DNA of 64,000 nt from Meandrina meandrites (lineage: Eukaryota; Cnidaria; Anthozoa; Scleractinia; Meandrinidae), in contig OY855912.1 of NCBI GenBank assembly GCA_963693305.1, forward strand, positions 1,205,001-1,269,000, read 5' to 3'. A program made the position numbers and the translations under genes. The notes beneath the pieces are model-generated. The model was not told the DNA's origin. It ran no database searches and saw nothing but the letters and a program-made list of their open reading frames with translations. Below, in pieces: positions 51,001 to 54,289 of the stretch (position 1 is the first letter of the stretch; each line of letters begins with the position of its first letter).

Positions 51001-53041
51001 TTTGCCTTCGTCTTTGCGTCGAGAAAACGTATATCCGTGACTTTTTTCTGAGACCCCGCTTAATACGGACACCCCGTTAATACGGACAATTTGGCCTGTC
51101 CCCTTGGTGTCCGTATTAACGGGGTATTTGGCCTGTCCCCTTGGTGTCCGTATTAACGGGGTTCCACTGTACCAGAATTTTTCTTGAAATAGAAAAATTG
51201 GAAAGATTTTTTCCAACAAGAATTAATTGTAACTAGAGTTGCCACGCTTGTTAAGGCCCGAGACCGCAGTGGAAGGGCCGTCAGAGCGCCTTAGAGATAT
51301 AACATTTAACCTTGTTGAGTTATTATTATACTATTATGGAAAGTTTTGTTCGTCTGAAGCATGTGATTTCTACTCGAAGACGTGTTTTGTAGTCTATAGC
51401 GAATTGTTCTAAAGAAAGCGTGTAATTTCTTCATAGTTACATGAAAATATACCAAGTGAACTGAACAATGCTTAACATTTGAGTTTCATGCTTACCTCAG
51501 CTCCGCGATACACATAATTTTCGCTCTTCACGAGGTCGCCTGAATGTTCGTTATTGTGTTCATAAGTGGCGTTATTGAGATCACACTTGTGTTTCCCATT
51601 TGCATATTCCTTCTTCTCAAAATTATAACTGACACAGTTTGGTTCCAGGTAGCACTGCATTTCGCAAACATCCTCATTGCCGACGCCAATGGTTCTTATA
51701 ACGTGATTCTGCAGGTAGCCGTTGACAGGAGCACTCGTGAATCTCAAATTGCGACATTGACCTGAAGAAGATCAATTTTGACAAACCATTAGTGAGAAGG
51801 CTTTCCGCTTTTACCTGACAACGTTCATTGAAATAGTTGAATATATAGCAACGAGAAAACCGTAAATATTCTACCCAGATCAACTATTTAAATTTGGTCA
51901 TTTTTGGCCAAGAAAATAAATATTAACTTGCAAAAACTAATATTTCCTTAATTTTTGGAAAACACCTGTGTCACGAGTTGGTGACGCAGCCGGAAACAGA
52001 AGACACTCTAAACACAGAATAAAGATGAGAAAATATTGTGGTTTGAATTAACCAAAATATTTAAATTGTCTTTTAAGTTGCGAATAAATATGAACTTAAA
52101 TCAACTGGACCGTAAAGCAAGACTACGTGCAAATAATATTGCCGCCATGCAATAAAATACTCGCGTCCTAACAGCTGCTACAAGGTTATTTATCAGTAAG
52201 GTTCTCAGCTATATTATATCACACCTAACTTCACGTAACAAAACCGCAAATAACACGTTTTTAATATCACTTGCTAGGACAAAACGTATTGCAGATAAAG
52301 AACGAAGACCTCCATTTATTATTTTAAGTTATATACCACTGCATATAGAAAGAAACTTTTTCTCTACCTCGACTTGAGTAGTAAACCCCTGTTAAATACC
52401 GGCAAGTAAAATAACCATGTTTAAAAGTCAAGTAAAGACATCAAAAACAAACGTAGCTTGTGTAAAATAATTACTTTTTGGCAAAACGAGACTATCACGA
52501 CAGTTAAGAAATTTGCATGGACATGTCAAAACCACCTGTTTAATGCGTGAAGTTAAAACTTCCTTTCGTCGGTGCATTTTAATGTGACTTTTAAGTTGCA
52601 ATTCACTTGTGATAACGGTCGAATTTTACACAAACCGTCGATAAATATTATTCAAACTTTTTTTCTAATTTTTAGCTCAGTCTACTTTGCCAAACTGTGC
52701 AAAAAAGCGAAAATGGTCATAAGAAAGGAAAGCCGGTTATTAATTGAGCTTAGTTTGGAAAGACTATCTGTGTAAAGTTGTTTTTCTCAAACGATAATTA
52801 TTTCCTCAAAAACACCAAACTTTTCATCGATTGCCTTTAATACTTAGAAAAATTGATTCGGTTACTTAACGGTCACTAAATTTTTATTGCTTAGAAAGTA
52901 GCCTAGACAGTGCTCCAATTAAATAAAAAAGCAGCGCTAAGACAGTGAGAAAAATTCTGAAATACCGAATGAAGAGAACCTACCTTGTGCCTCCGGTATC
53001 TGCAGGGAAGCCAACAAGACAAAAACTAAGCAAGAAAGCAT
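11706..53041 (-). CDS. Secreted PAN/EGF/discoidin protein ending in an ALK/LTK-type glycine-rich domain (complete gene)
   Basis: 23 exons join in phase from ATG (53041) to TAA (11708-11706): 4398 nt, 1465 aa. Order: 19-residue signal peptide ([19 protein letters not shown]); PAN/apple; EGF; two EGF_CA; a 15-nt linker microexon; six F5/8 type C domains; a glycine-rich domain of about 287 aa ending VTITLV. The last domain has the ALK/LTK GRD hallmark ([21 protein letters not shown]). No transmembrane helix or kinase follows, so the product should be secreted. Known members of these families mediate adhesion, matrix binding and ligand recognition; the role here is inferred. The gene spans 41 kb because introns carry many transposons, chiefly the 19.8-kb intron 18740-38396. 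Related gene pieces lie on both sides. A further small exon at 15795-15839 may add 15 residues. Confidence 0.85.
12825..12969. mobile_element. hAT-like MITE
   Basis: Inverted ends CAGGGGCGGATCTAGG and CCTACATCCGCGCCTG (reverse complement CAGGCGCGGATGTAGG) lie 145 bp apart. CAGGSGCGGATS is a common hAT-type terminus, but no clean 8-bp target duplication is visible. Confidence 0.6.
13239..13400. mobile_element. Palindromic MITE
   Basis: TATGTTGTGGTTTAAATTTG...CTTTGGTTT at the left is mirrored by AAACCAAAG...CAAACCGCAACATA at the right. A related half-element occurs at about 49425-49480 in another intron of the same gene. Confidence 0.65.
13685..14203 (-). CDS. Exon 22: first part of ALK/LTK-type glycine-rich domain
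   Basis: The exon is 519 nt, phase 1 to 1, acceptor TTTCCCAG, donor TCAG|GTATTG. The peptide begins [20 protein letters not shown], then [40 protein letters not shown] and [16 protein letters not shown]. The order matches the glycine-rich domain of ALK and LTK, where the equivalent reads GGGG-x-(T/Y)FVF...LIIAAGGGG. The right paralogue exon 59376-59894 has exactly the same length. Confidence 0.93.
14685..14826 (-). CDS. Exon 21: F5/8C domain 6, C-terminal part
   Basis: The exon is 142 nt, phase 0 to 1. The peptide has [25 protein letters not shown] and SMRVELYGC, the conserved end of discoidin domains including the terminal cysteine. Confidence 0.92.
15290..15651 (-). CDS. Exon 20: F5/8C domain 6, N-terminal part
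   Basis: The exon is 362 nt, phase 1 to 0. It reads [20 protein letters not shown], then [23 protein letters not shown] and VTRVATQGR, a full first two-thirds of a discoidin domain with an unusually long loop ([16 protein letters not shown]). The donor GTTAAT is weak but gives the frame needed by the next exon. The exon starts right at the first cysteine, so a separate linker exon is likely upstream. Confidence 0.85.
15795..15839 (-). CDS. Candidate small linker exon
   Basis: Between exons 16937 and 15651 there is a phase-1-to-1 open stretch. Acceptor CAACTAG before 15839 and donor TCAG|GTAGCG give 45 nt ([15 protein letters not shown]). An alternative acceptor at 15806 gives 12 nt, also in phase. 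It would supply the short linker that other domains carry before their first cysteine (for example [10 protein letters not shown]). Not counted in the 1465-aa total. Confidence 0.4.
15840..16387. other. Intron, nothing recognised
   Basis: Open frames here are short, lack splice-compatible borders and match no family I know. Confidence 0.5.
16388..16562. mobile_element. TIR MITE in intron
   Basis: CGGCCCATTAC...TGGAGGGGGGTATGAAAAAT is mirrored by ATTTTTCATACCCCCCTCCA...AATAATGGTCCG. It is 175 bp with an A-rich centre. Confidence 0.7.
16937..17078 (-). CDS. Exon 19: F5/8C domain 5, C-terminal part
   Basis: The exon is 142 nt, phase 0 to 1. The peptide [20 protein letters not shown] continues into ARFIKINV and [11 protein letters not shown]. 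It is closely similar to exon 40747-40891, so domains 3 and 5 are recent duplicates. Confidence 0.93.
17125..17373 (-). mobile_element. tRNA-derived SINE (Ser-like head)
   Basis: The head reads GGCAGTGTGGCCGAGTGGTT with B box GGGTCAAGTCCC. The body follows (CTGAGTTCATGCTTGTAAAT, CCAACTGGCCTGCCTCC) and the end is GAATAAAGTTTCTTTAG. The head could form a tRNA-Ser-like fold with a TGA anticodon, but the extended body marks it as a SINE. Confidence 0.8.
17528..17765 (-). mobile_element. tRNA-derived SINE with conserved central domain
   Basis: The head has GCGCGGTGGCCTAATGGTCA and B box GGGTTCGAGCCC. The body includes CTCTCCACCCAGGTGTATAA, then CAGCATCCCATCCAGGGGGG. The same family occurs degraded at 41830-42060 and at 44095-44500. 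Confidence 0.85.
18564..18739 (-). CDS. Exon 18: F5/8C domain 5, middle part
   Basis: The exon is 176 nt, phase 1 to 0. It reads [20 protein letters not shown], then VTRIATQGR and [13 protein letters not shown], ending YNNGQ. It is the counterpart of exon 41312-41490 (179 nt). Confidence 0.93.
18983..19113. mobile_element. Hairpin MITE
   Basis: AAGCAATAGACCACACTTTC is mirrored by GAAAGTGTGGTCTATTGCTT, with a second inner pair (GGGATGTTGGGAGAAC / GTTCTCCCAGCATCCC). It is 131 bp. Confidence 0.75.
19644..20429. mobile_element. Foldback/TIR element with TTAA ends, copy 2
   Basis: Near-identical to 3185-4010 over its length, including the CCATGGCAAC core and the TGACGTCAT segments in both arms. 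It sits inside the large intron of the middle gene. Confidence 0.8.
20745..21880 (+). mobile_element. CR1/L2-like LINE, 5' portion of a split copy
   Basis: The plus-strand frame reads [20 protein letters not shown] and [20 protein letters not shown], then after an inserted element [15 protein letters not shown] and [14 protein letters not shown], the C-terminus of CR1/L2-type reverse transcriptases. It stops at 21880 where a Penelope-like element begins. Its 3' UTR and TATG-rich tail reappear at 38076-38278, so one LINE copy has been split by 16.2 kb. Confidence 0.75.
20901..21558. mobile_element. TIR element inserted in the LINE (TA target)
   Basis: The ends AGGACGTTCGCGC and GCGCGAACGTCCT are exact inverted repeats flanked by TA (20899-20900, 21559-21560). 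Removing the element and one TA restores the LINE codons ATG GCC TTT AAA TGC, so the insertion boundaries are well fixed. It is 658 bp with no transposase frame. Confidence 0.85.
21881..22386 (+). mobile_element. Penelope-like element, 5' part: inverted terminal repeat and RT fragment
   Basis: 21881-22125 is the reverse complement of the element's own 3' region (37850-38075), an inverted terminal repeat as known for Penelope-like elements. From 22126 the plus strand encodes RT core motifs: [17 protein letters not shown] and [10 protein letters not shown], then [11 protein letters not shown]. The frame is then broken by the large insertion 22387-37090. The rest of the element resumes at 37091. 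Confidence 0.8.
22390..22424. repeat. Perfect 16-bp hairpin at the insertion border
   Basis: CTCGTGTCGTCATGAC, a 3-nt loop, then its exact reverse complement. It lies at the left border of the insertion into the Penelope-like element. The right border carries GACACGAGACA (37075-37085), complementary to TGTCTCGTGTC at 22387-22397. Confidence 0.85.
23150..23258. repeat. Perfect 41-bp inverted repeat (hairpin)
   Basis: Arms 23150-23190 and 23218-23258 (starting TAGCCTCCTTCGCAGACGTT) match exactly with a 27-nt loop, probably a small nested MITE. Confidence 0.9.
24334..24720 (-). CDS. 128-aa ORF of unknown function inside the 2.1-kb TIR element
   Basis: The open frame begins [20 protein letters not shown] and contains [39 protein letters not shown] and a charged C-terminus ([13 protein letters not shown]). 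No signal peptide, membrane segment or catalytic motif is seen. I do not recognise the family. Because it is fully enclosed by the element's inverted repeats and target duplication, it is more likely a transposon-borne or captured fragment than a host gene. A small beta-rich binding domain would fit the alternating hydrophobic pattern, but that is speculation. Confidence 0.45.
   Translation of the reverse strand: MTDMLEELQALDEGQPERPPVETRPVLFSKGDVVALKHNWKRYLEPFFLAILPEDLYRSNDGILERTMHLNWLEPSEEDPLIYTVGNEDNKNPPQCILDIAKLDQDGEIYILRKTEEQRLKNLAHERR
24985..25275 (+). pseudogene. PIF/Harbinger transposase remnant (DDE C-terminal part)
   Basis: The plus strand reads [16 protein letters not shown], then a short gap and [31 protein letters not shown] and ending in a stretch like MIATCVLHNN. 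These are the conserved C-terminal blocks of Harbinger nucleases (GDSxY, VExAFGxLK). Stops and frameshifts break it, and its upstream part is separated by the 2.1-kb TIR element. Confidence 0.75.
25310..25870 (-). pseudogene. Myb/SANT-like ORF remnant of the Harbinger element
   Basis: On the minus strand, broken frames give [51 protein letters not shown] and a C-terminal [20 protein letters not shown]. This resembles the second, Myb/SANT-type protein encoded by Harbinger elements. It is convergent with the transposase remnant, as expected for a two-gene Harbinger. Confidence 0.55.
25871..26729. other. No recognised gene
   Basis: Non-coding DNA within the large nested insertion. The short open frames match nothing I recognise. 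Confidence 0.5.
26730..27584 (-). mobile_element. LINE fragment (C-terminal ORF2 and 3' UTR), minus strand
   Basis: A 208-codon frame (27501-26875) ends in a CCHC knuckle typical of LINE ORF2 C-termini ([20 protein letters not shown]) followed by [10 protein letters not shown]. Downstream on the minus strand is an AT-rich 3' UTR with an (ATT)n tract at about 26800-26820. The 5' side is interrupted at 27584 by the BEL/Pao retrotransposon, with target duplication ATGTG. Confidence 0.75.
27585..28060 (-). repeat. 3' LTR of BEL/Pao element
   Basis: Read on the minus strand, the LTR begins TGTTACGTTTATTATATCGA and ends GCCAGCTACA. A purine-rich tract (AGGGGAGCCA) precedes it. ATGTG at 27580-27584 matches ATGTG at 35232-35236, a 5-bp target duplication as expected for this family. 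It is nearly identical to 34756-35231. Confidence 0.9.
28181..28825 (-). CDS. BEL/Pao pol C-terminus (integrase end, DUF5641-like)
   Basis: This 214-codon frame overlaps the end of the main frame. It carries [37 protein letters not shown] and [20 protein letters not shown], the conserved C-terminal region of Pao integrases (PLTPNHLL, W-x-LG-R-V). It should be continuous with the 1935-codon frame. A one-base frame change near 28800, just after the GGVWER block with the integrase glutamate, separates them, so the first ATG here is not a real start. Confidence 0.85.
   Translation of the reverse strand: MLATWEECGNVRNVLASILERHGTQLDDESLRTFMVEAEAIVNCRPLTVDTINSSQCPEPLTPNHLLTMKSKVVMPPPGDFQRADLYLSKRWRRVQYLANEFWNRWKKEFLQSLQPRKKWVPTRRNLQVDDIVIVKDESLPRNRWKLGRVDETYPNDDGLIRKVRVVIATDSLDDSGRPTKPVVHLERPVQKVILLLPSDRVADQGIPTKEPQR
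28746..34553 (-). CDS. BEL/Pao gag-pol polyprotein
   Basis: 1935 codons. Residue positions are approximate. A coiled, charged N-terminus (1-300) is followed by a gag-like DUF1759 region (365-540) and zinc knuckles (623-690: [38 protein letters not shown]). The aspartic protease site is ALLDEQSDA (about 756). Reverse transcriptase begins near 1089 ([10 protein letters not shown]) with catalytic FYVDDGLKS near 1209. RNase H (HHFSDAS) is near 1389. The integrase has an HHCC finger (1733-1771) and core aspartates in VDYFGPW (about 1804) and RSDQGSNF (about 1866). The start at 34553 lies just inside the LTR and leader. Coding DNA is more GC-rich than the surrounding introns. The frame ends prematurely after GGVWER. 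Confidence 0.93.
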   Translation of the reverse strand: MRGRKSIMSDGTERPEENAENVRSSSRERVATEKGLAYQIELLQGNVDSALESWKRQIGTTKGALAFSTDITPLQRERYKLEARMDDLTNVYRKLIDVLDSEESKTNATENNETYRRETEEICRSVNERISQLQYEKRELREERESVFSKRSDRSRNSRKSRKSSHYSSSSLLGKAEMLAKAARLGAELKFHDIESEKSRRESNVKKLQMIKELAATTAEIEAVARVEEEDYEGDLPEEDEDPYGRINEYLQSQLNTVIDGNSSAEAVTNLENVVTTVSSEINAQTNVTFSSTPRVATDSQKPPAKLRPPVAPPFTVKPTTTTPLAFNHSDSPTRSVNPPKATGDENVITKLADVLTQRQDRDSLPRPEPEVFKGDLLHYPMWIKSFETFIERKTKDPSERLYYLSKFTANEAKEAVSGLLPLDTKEAYFEAKKTLASRFGDPFLVSNAYRRKISEWPRILPKDGPGLRRFSDFLQHCYTAMHSIKYLEVLNDPEENQKMLRKLPNHLVSRWSRIVDKRIGEEREEDQSREDLGVPEGNAREAKYPPFEEFCRFLKTEARIACNPITSLQTTREEDSKGTGDKWRSGGKFPRNKDSGVNSFATGGNEVKEGNVRGREENKAKRTVCLYCKATHDMDACDKFIHLPLAERRNFVQAKRLCWGCLKWGHVNKDCRGKKACKTCNGPHPTCLHDETWKPPQKPEPPNQDTTVSTGPNQDTHVSHCIEVCSTKALYHGTSHSLIVPVWLHHQDNTDSKVKVYALLDEQSDACFVKESTLNAIGVDGPDVQLELSTVLGQKTITSKRVTGLTVRGVNETSEIILPKAYTRDVIPARRSQIPRRDTALKWPHLESITGHLMPLDTGAEIGLLIGANCPRAIKPHEVILGNDDDPYAKRTALRWGIIGETDPQGQDNSTADVKSDVFCNRIVTYEVQKEIQATSIKKVCHFALKTQVKEVLSPLQISKMFTLDFNERATEEKSLSFEDRTFLTIAQEGIHQRDDGHYEMPLPLKNNNVELPNNKELALSRLMKLKQRLKSDTQYRKDYVDFMQENIKNGFAEKVPKEEVSDKNKRVWYIPHHGVYHKKKPGKIRVVFDCSVSHHGFSLNQQLLQGPDLTNNLTGVLCRFRRERIAFMCDIQAMFHQVKVDGIHRDYLRFLWWDDENFDSDPVEYRMTVHLFGATSSPGCANFALKTTANQYEGVCGKEAADFVRKDFYVDDGLKSVALVDQAKSLISSTKSLCQKGGFRLHKFVSNSREVLNSVPPEDRATDKKDLSLVSNDPEIERALGVHWCTESDTLQFRIELKDKPLSRRGILSTVSSIYDPLGLVAPVILQGKRILQELCRDGVGWDDEVPEDIRPRWERWRAELPALEKLKVPRCHKPNEFGEIKKVELHHFSDASQNGYGQCSYLRLTDDNDRIHCSLVMGKSRVTPLKPVTIPRLELTAAVVASKIGCVLRKELEYEEVKETYWTDSKTVLGYINNDARRFHVFVGNRVQEIRDKTSPDQWHYIGTKENPADVASRGSSVQELIDNRMWWNGPDILWKPSEDWNLTDVTTAISLEDPEVKRVSTLATQVQEPSSFLERLEYFSSWHRAKKAVAVCLRLQEKFRGPNPWDKEVKRDLNDSRPSKYIPVNIEELQNAENAIIKMVQKAAFPEEVRRLKESNVREQTSGEGTVTHENKAMKKASSLYQLDPFLDANGIIKVGGRIKRSSLSYGAKHPIVLPRKGHVTELIICHHHQLVEHQGRGITHNEIRSAGYWVIGGGTAVSNHVAKCVKCRKLRGIPQEQKMADLPEDRLEPAPPFTFSAVDYFGPWYVKDGRRELKRYGVLFTCLSSRAIHLEVSNTLTTDSFLNAYRRFVGRRGPVRQLRSDQGSNFIGAMNELQQAVSELNNERIRKELLTSNCDWVEFKVNVSHASYMGGVWERKKRLSIHTRAPWNPA
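34571..34755 (-). repeat. 159-bp copy of 3' flank plus 26-bp LTR-end fragment inside the element
   Basis: 34597-34755 matches 27426-27584 (the LINE flank outside the 3' LTR) with one difference seen. 34571-34596 repeats the terminal 26 bp of the LTR (TGTAGCTAGCGTTAACG). The normal leader follows. This is not part of a standard BEL/Pao layout. Confidence 0.85.
34756..35231 (-). repeat. 5' LTR of BEL/Pao element
   Basis: Same 476 bp as 27585-28060, followed on its outer side by the target duplication ATGTG (35232-35236). Confidence 0.9.
35237..37090. other. Right part of the large insertion; diverged internal repeats
   Basis: No gene recognised. Two diverged direct repeats are visible at about 35650-35850 and 36710-36880, sharing ATAGAGAGGACG, GTCATTTTGTTTT and CGCCATTTTTATTTCCCGC. 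The end at 37075-37085 (GACACGAGACA) is inverted relative to 22387-22397. Confidence 0.55.
37091..38075 (+). mobile_element. Penelope-like element, 3' part with GIY-YIG endonuclease
   Basis: The plus-strand frames read [20 protein letters not shown], then [20 protein letters not shown] and the GIY-YIG-type nuclease segment [20 protein letters not shown] followed by [12 protein letters not shown] and [11 protein letters not shown] frame change lies between about 37290 and 37320. RT plus GIY-YIG nuclease is diagnostic of Penelope-like elements. The 3' region (37850-38075) is repeated in inverted orientation at 21881-22125. Confidence 0.85.
38076..38278 (+). mobile_element. LINE 3' UTR and tail (3' portion of the split copy)
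   Basis: The AT-rich stretch ends AAGCCCTTTTGGGACGAATA then AAGTACGTATGTATGTAAG, a typical CR1/L2-like LINE terminus with a short repeat tail. It continues the LINE broken off at 21880. Confidence 0.65.
38397..38549 (-). CDS. Exon 17: F5/8C domain 5, N-terminal part
   Basis: The exon is 153 nt, phase 1 to 1. It reads [33 protein letters not shown] and FGPERARLN. It is the counterpart of exon 42803-42937. The next exon lies 19.7 kb away. Confidence 0.92.
38550..39845. other. Intron, nothing recognised
   Basis: AT-rich, with no exon-like segment or identified repeat. Confidence 0.5.
39846..39987 (-). CDS. Exon 16: F5/8C domain 4, C-terminal part
   Basis: The exon is 142 nt, phase 0 to 1. The peptide has [31 protein letters not shown] and SMRAEFYGC. 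Confidence 0.93.
40091..40425 (-). CDS. Exon 15: F5/8C domain 4, N-terminal part
   Basis: The exon is 335 nt, phase 1 to 0. The linker [10 protein letters not shown] precedes [20 protein letters not shown], then [23 protein letters not shown] and [15 protein letters not shown]. The first two segments of the domain are fused in one exon, unlike domains 1, 3 and 5. Confidence 0.93.
40747..40891 (-). CDS. Exon 14: F5/8C domain 3, C-terminal part
   Basis: The exon is 145 nt, phase 0 to 1. It reads [28 protein letters not shown] and [11 protein letters not shown]. Confidence 0.93.
41312..41490 (-). CDS. Exon 13: F5/8C domain 3, middle part
   Basis: The exon is 179 nt, phase 1 to 0. It reads [29 protein letters not shown] and [15 protein letters not shown], ending YNNGQ. 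Confidence 0.93.
41830..42060 (+). mobile_element. Degenerate tRNA-derived SINE
   Basis: The B-box-like GTTCAAGCCC is followed by GCAAGGCACTTTACTCTC, then a stretch ending GTATAAATGGGTA and, later, GCATCGTATCCAG. It is the same family as 17528-17765 in the opposite orientation. Confidence 0.7.
42215..42584 (+). repeat. 182-bp tandem duplication
   Basis: Two adjacent near-identical copies (42215-42396 and 42397-42584), each starting TATACTAGCACACAAAACGC. The second has an extra CAGTA and one or two substitutions. It lies in the intron before exon 13. Confidence 0.9.
42803..42937 (-). CDS. Exon 12: F5/8C domain 3, N-terminal part
   Basis: The exon is 135 nt, phase 1 to 1. It reads [35 protein letters not shown] and [10 protein letters not shown]. 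Confidence 0.92.
43308..43488. mobile_element. Imperfect hairpin element
   Basis: CATCGTCTTTCGACACCCCA...GATCGAAATCCACCAATCA is mirrored by TGATTAGTGTATTTCGATCC...GAAAGACGATG. It explains the two overlapping open frames at 43028-43584, which I do not regard as genes. Confidence 0.6.
43729..43873 (-). CDS. Exon 11: F5/8C domain 2, C-terminal part
   Basis: The exon is 145 nt, phase 0 to 1. It reads [34 protein letters not shown] and [11 protein letters not shown]. Confidence 0.93.
44095..44500 (-). mobile_element. tRNA-derived SINE, split by a MITE
   Basis: 44095-44206 (CTCCGGTTAGGAGCGCTATT, CTACTCCCCTAGAGGGGATA) and 44387-44500 (GGTACTGAGAGAGAGTGTCT, then CTTGCC and a decayed B box) are the two halves of a degraded SINE related to 17528-17765. 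They are separated by the element at 44207-44378. Confidence 0.6.
44207..44378. mobile_element. MITE (TAGACTGC ends) inside a SINE
   Basis: The ends TAGACTGCAAGCAGT and ACTGCTCGCAGCCTA are inverted repeats. The flanks TTATATTCC (44198-44206) and TTATATTTC (44379-44387) look like a 9-bp target duplication with one change. A relative lies at 55064-55266. Confidence 0.7.
44550..44875 (-). CDS. Exon 10: F5/8C domain 2, N-terminal part
   Basis: The exon is 326 nt, phase 1 to 0. The linker [10 protein letters not shown] is followed by [33 protein letters not shown] and [20 protein letters not shown]. Confidence 0.94.
45390..45531 (-). CDS. Exon 9: F5/8C domain 1, C-terminal part
   Basis: The exon is 142 nt, phase 0 to 1. 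It reads [34 protein letters not shown] and AMRLELYGC. Confidence 0.93.
45814..46050. mobile_element. TIR element (CCAGGGGCCCGTTTCTCG ends)
   Basis: The left end CCAGGGGCCCGTTTCTCGAA is mirrored by TTCGAGAAGCGGGCTCCAGG. Directly after it, 46043-46104 forms a second inverted pair (CCAGGTCGCTCG / CGAGCGACCTGG). Confidence 0.6.
46159..46395 (-). CDS. Exon 8: F5/8C domain 1, middle part
   Basis: The exon is 237 nt, phase 0 to 0. It reads [40 protein letters not shown] and [19 protein letters not shown]. It is the only exon of the gene with phase 0 at both ends. Confidence 0.93.
46958..47025 (-). CDS. Exon 7: start of F5/8C domain 1
   Basis: The exon is 68 nt, phase 1 to 0. It reads [20 protein letters not shown] then SE, with GAG|GTATGT donor. 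Known discoidin domains begin with this cysteine and the G-M-x-N/S-G-x-I-x-D pattern. Confidence 0.9.
47602..47616 (-). CDS. Exon 6: 15-nt microexon (linker)
   Basis: Strong acceptor TTCTTTCTTTCAG and donor GAG|GTATGT bound 15 nt in phase 1 to 1, adding (S)LVFG between the last EGF_CA and discoidin domain 1. It corresponds to the short linker that other discoidin exons carry before their first cysteine. Confidence 0.7.
47920..48042 (-). CDS. Exon 5: second EGF_CA domain
   Basis: The exon is 123 nt, phase 1 to 1. It opens [18 protein letters not shown], then SFLCTC and [10 protein letters not shown]. The last exon base is A instead of the usual G (ACAA|GTAACT), compared with ACTG|GTAACC in the left paralogue. 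Confidence 0.92.
48211..48807. mobile_element. PIF/Harbinger-like MITE
   Basis: GGACCCGTCCACACTAATCC at the left is mirrored by GATTAGTGTGGACAGGGCC at the right, with a CTA trinucleotide at each flank (48208-48210, 48808-48810). It is 597 bp, non-coding. Confidence 0.7.
48871..48996 (-). CDS. Exon 4: first EGF_CA domain
   Basis: The exon is 126 nt, phase 1 to 1. It opens [19 protein letters not shown], then SYDCTC and [10 protein letters not shown]. Confidence 0.93.
49257..49371 (-). CDS. Exon 3: EGF domain
   Basis: The exon is 115 nt, phase 0 to 1. It reads [18 protein letters not shown], then [15 protein letters not shown]. Confidence 0.94.
49372..50290. other. Intron; short tandem repeat only
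   Basis: No exon. An 11-bp motif (AGAATTCGAGC) is repeated three times at about 49938-49971, and a half-copy of the palindromic MITE of 13239-13400 lies near 49425-49480. Confidence 0.55.
50293..51169. mobile_element. Tigger/pogo-like (Tc1/mariner) MITE
   Basis: The element starts CAGTGGAACTCCGCTCTACG and ends CCGTATTAACGGGGTTCCAC then TG, flanked by TA (50291-50292, 51170-51171). Multiple AATACGGACACCCC motifs occur at both ends. It is 877 bp. The 91-codon frame inside has no transposase motif. Confidence 0.8.
51496..51761 (-). CDS. Exon 2: PAN/apple domain
   Basis: The exon is 266 nt, phase 1 to 0. It reads [37 protein letters not shown] and [13 protein letters not shown], ending VYRGAE. 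Confidence 0.94.
51762..52983. other. Intron 1, nothing recognised
   Basis: AT-rich sequence between the signal-peptide exon and the PAN exon. No repeat or exon identified. Confidence 0.55.
52984..53041 (-). CDS. Exon 1: start codon and signal peptide
   Basis: ATG at 53041-53039 opens [19 protein letters not shown] followed by donor CAAG|GTAGGT in phase 1, which fits the phase-1 acceptor of the PAN exon. The hydrophobic core and small residues near the end are those of a cleavable signal peptide. Confidence 0.85.
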
Positions 53042-53370
53042 TTTTAGAGTGGCCTTACAACAACTTCGCAATAATGTTGCATTCCGGCTATCGGAAGTTT
53101 CAGCGGGTGGATCAGTGGTGTGAATTATAAGCTAAACTGCATCATCTGAAGTCAATTTTAATACGTTCCGTATTCAAATATGCCAGCTCTATAGATTAAT
53201 CACCTTTATAATTAGTTATTGATGGGTCCACCGTATTTGTGGATATTTATATATTGCATAATATACAGTGCTATGTTAATATGACAGGCAAAAAAGGAAG
53301 CCGTTGTGTTCACGTAGTTTGCGGTAGTTCGGAAAACAAATTAAGCTAACATTATACACGTTTGTACGAC
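53042..53370. other. 5' flank of the middle gene
   Basis: This should contain the 5' UTR and promoter. No clear TATA box or other element can be assigned from sequence alone. Confidence 0.4.
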
Positions 53371-53701
53371 TACCGTCAAATTCCGGTTATAAGCCCTGGG
53401 CCTATACAACTTCGTAAGGGGTTTTGGGTGGGCTTATAAGCGGAGTGGCTTATATCCGGGGTGCTTATAAGCGAAAAAAAAAACGTTTCGAAACAAGCCA
53501 CGGCAGTTTGATCGAAATACGTTTTTAAGTTAAAAAGTCATAATAAAGCAACATTTAGCCCTGTTCAGTACTGTCATCCAGCAGAGGGGGGCTTATATCC
53601 GGGGGGCTTATAACCGGATGTATTTTATTGTTTCCAGGTAGATGGGCCTATAACCGGGGGAGCTTATAAACGGGGGGGCTTATAACCGGAATTTTACGGT
53701 A
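53371..53701. mobile_element. TIR element (TACCGTMAAATTCCGG ends)
   Basis: TACCGTCAAATTCCGGTTAT is mirrored by ATAACCGGAATTTTACGGTA. The interior repeats GGCTTATAACCGG-type motifs. It is 331 bp. Confidence 0.75.
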
Positions 53702-54289
53702 TTGTGCATGCTGCAAAATAGGAGTGAAATGAGCGAACGAATATTCATTCGCTCGGTTGGTCGGTCAATCCTTCCTTCCTTCCCTGGGTCGTAGACTTTT
53801 GTTTGCAATTCCGCTAACTAATTTATAACTGGACTTGACGAAGATAAAGTTAAGTGTCGGCAAATGTGAAACAGTGAAATATTGCTGAGATATTTATCAG
53901 TTATGTCAAGAGCATGGGGTACGACCATTTTCTTATTTCAATTGTTTCAAAATATTACCTGGAAAGCATATGGCGTCGTCGTTGTGTAATCGACGCGGGA
54001 TGAAGGCAAGCGTGGGTTTTATAACATAACGCAGGCAAAACAAAAATATTGAGCAAAATAATAAATGGGAAGCACTTATTAGCTTCTCGGGGGGAAAAAG
54101 AAAGAAAAAAAAAACGTGGCATGGAGAAAAAAACCCCGTGTGCGTTCCCGCCTGTGTGTGGAACTCTCGCCCTCCCTGCTTTCTAATACAGTAACCAACG
54201 CTTTGAGCTAAACTTAAGACATAGGTCCGCAATGCGTACTTGTGTCTAGAGCGTTATGCATTAGTCGGGGCAGTGATTTGAGTGTAATT

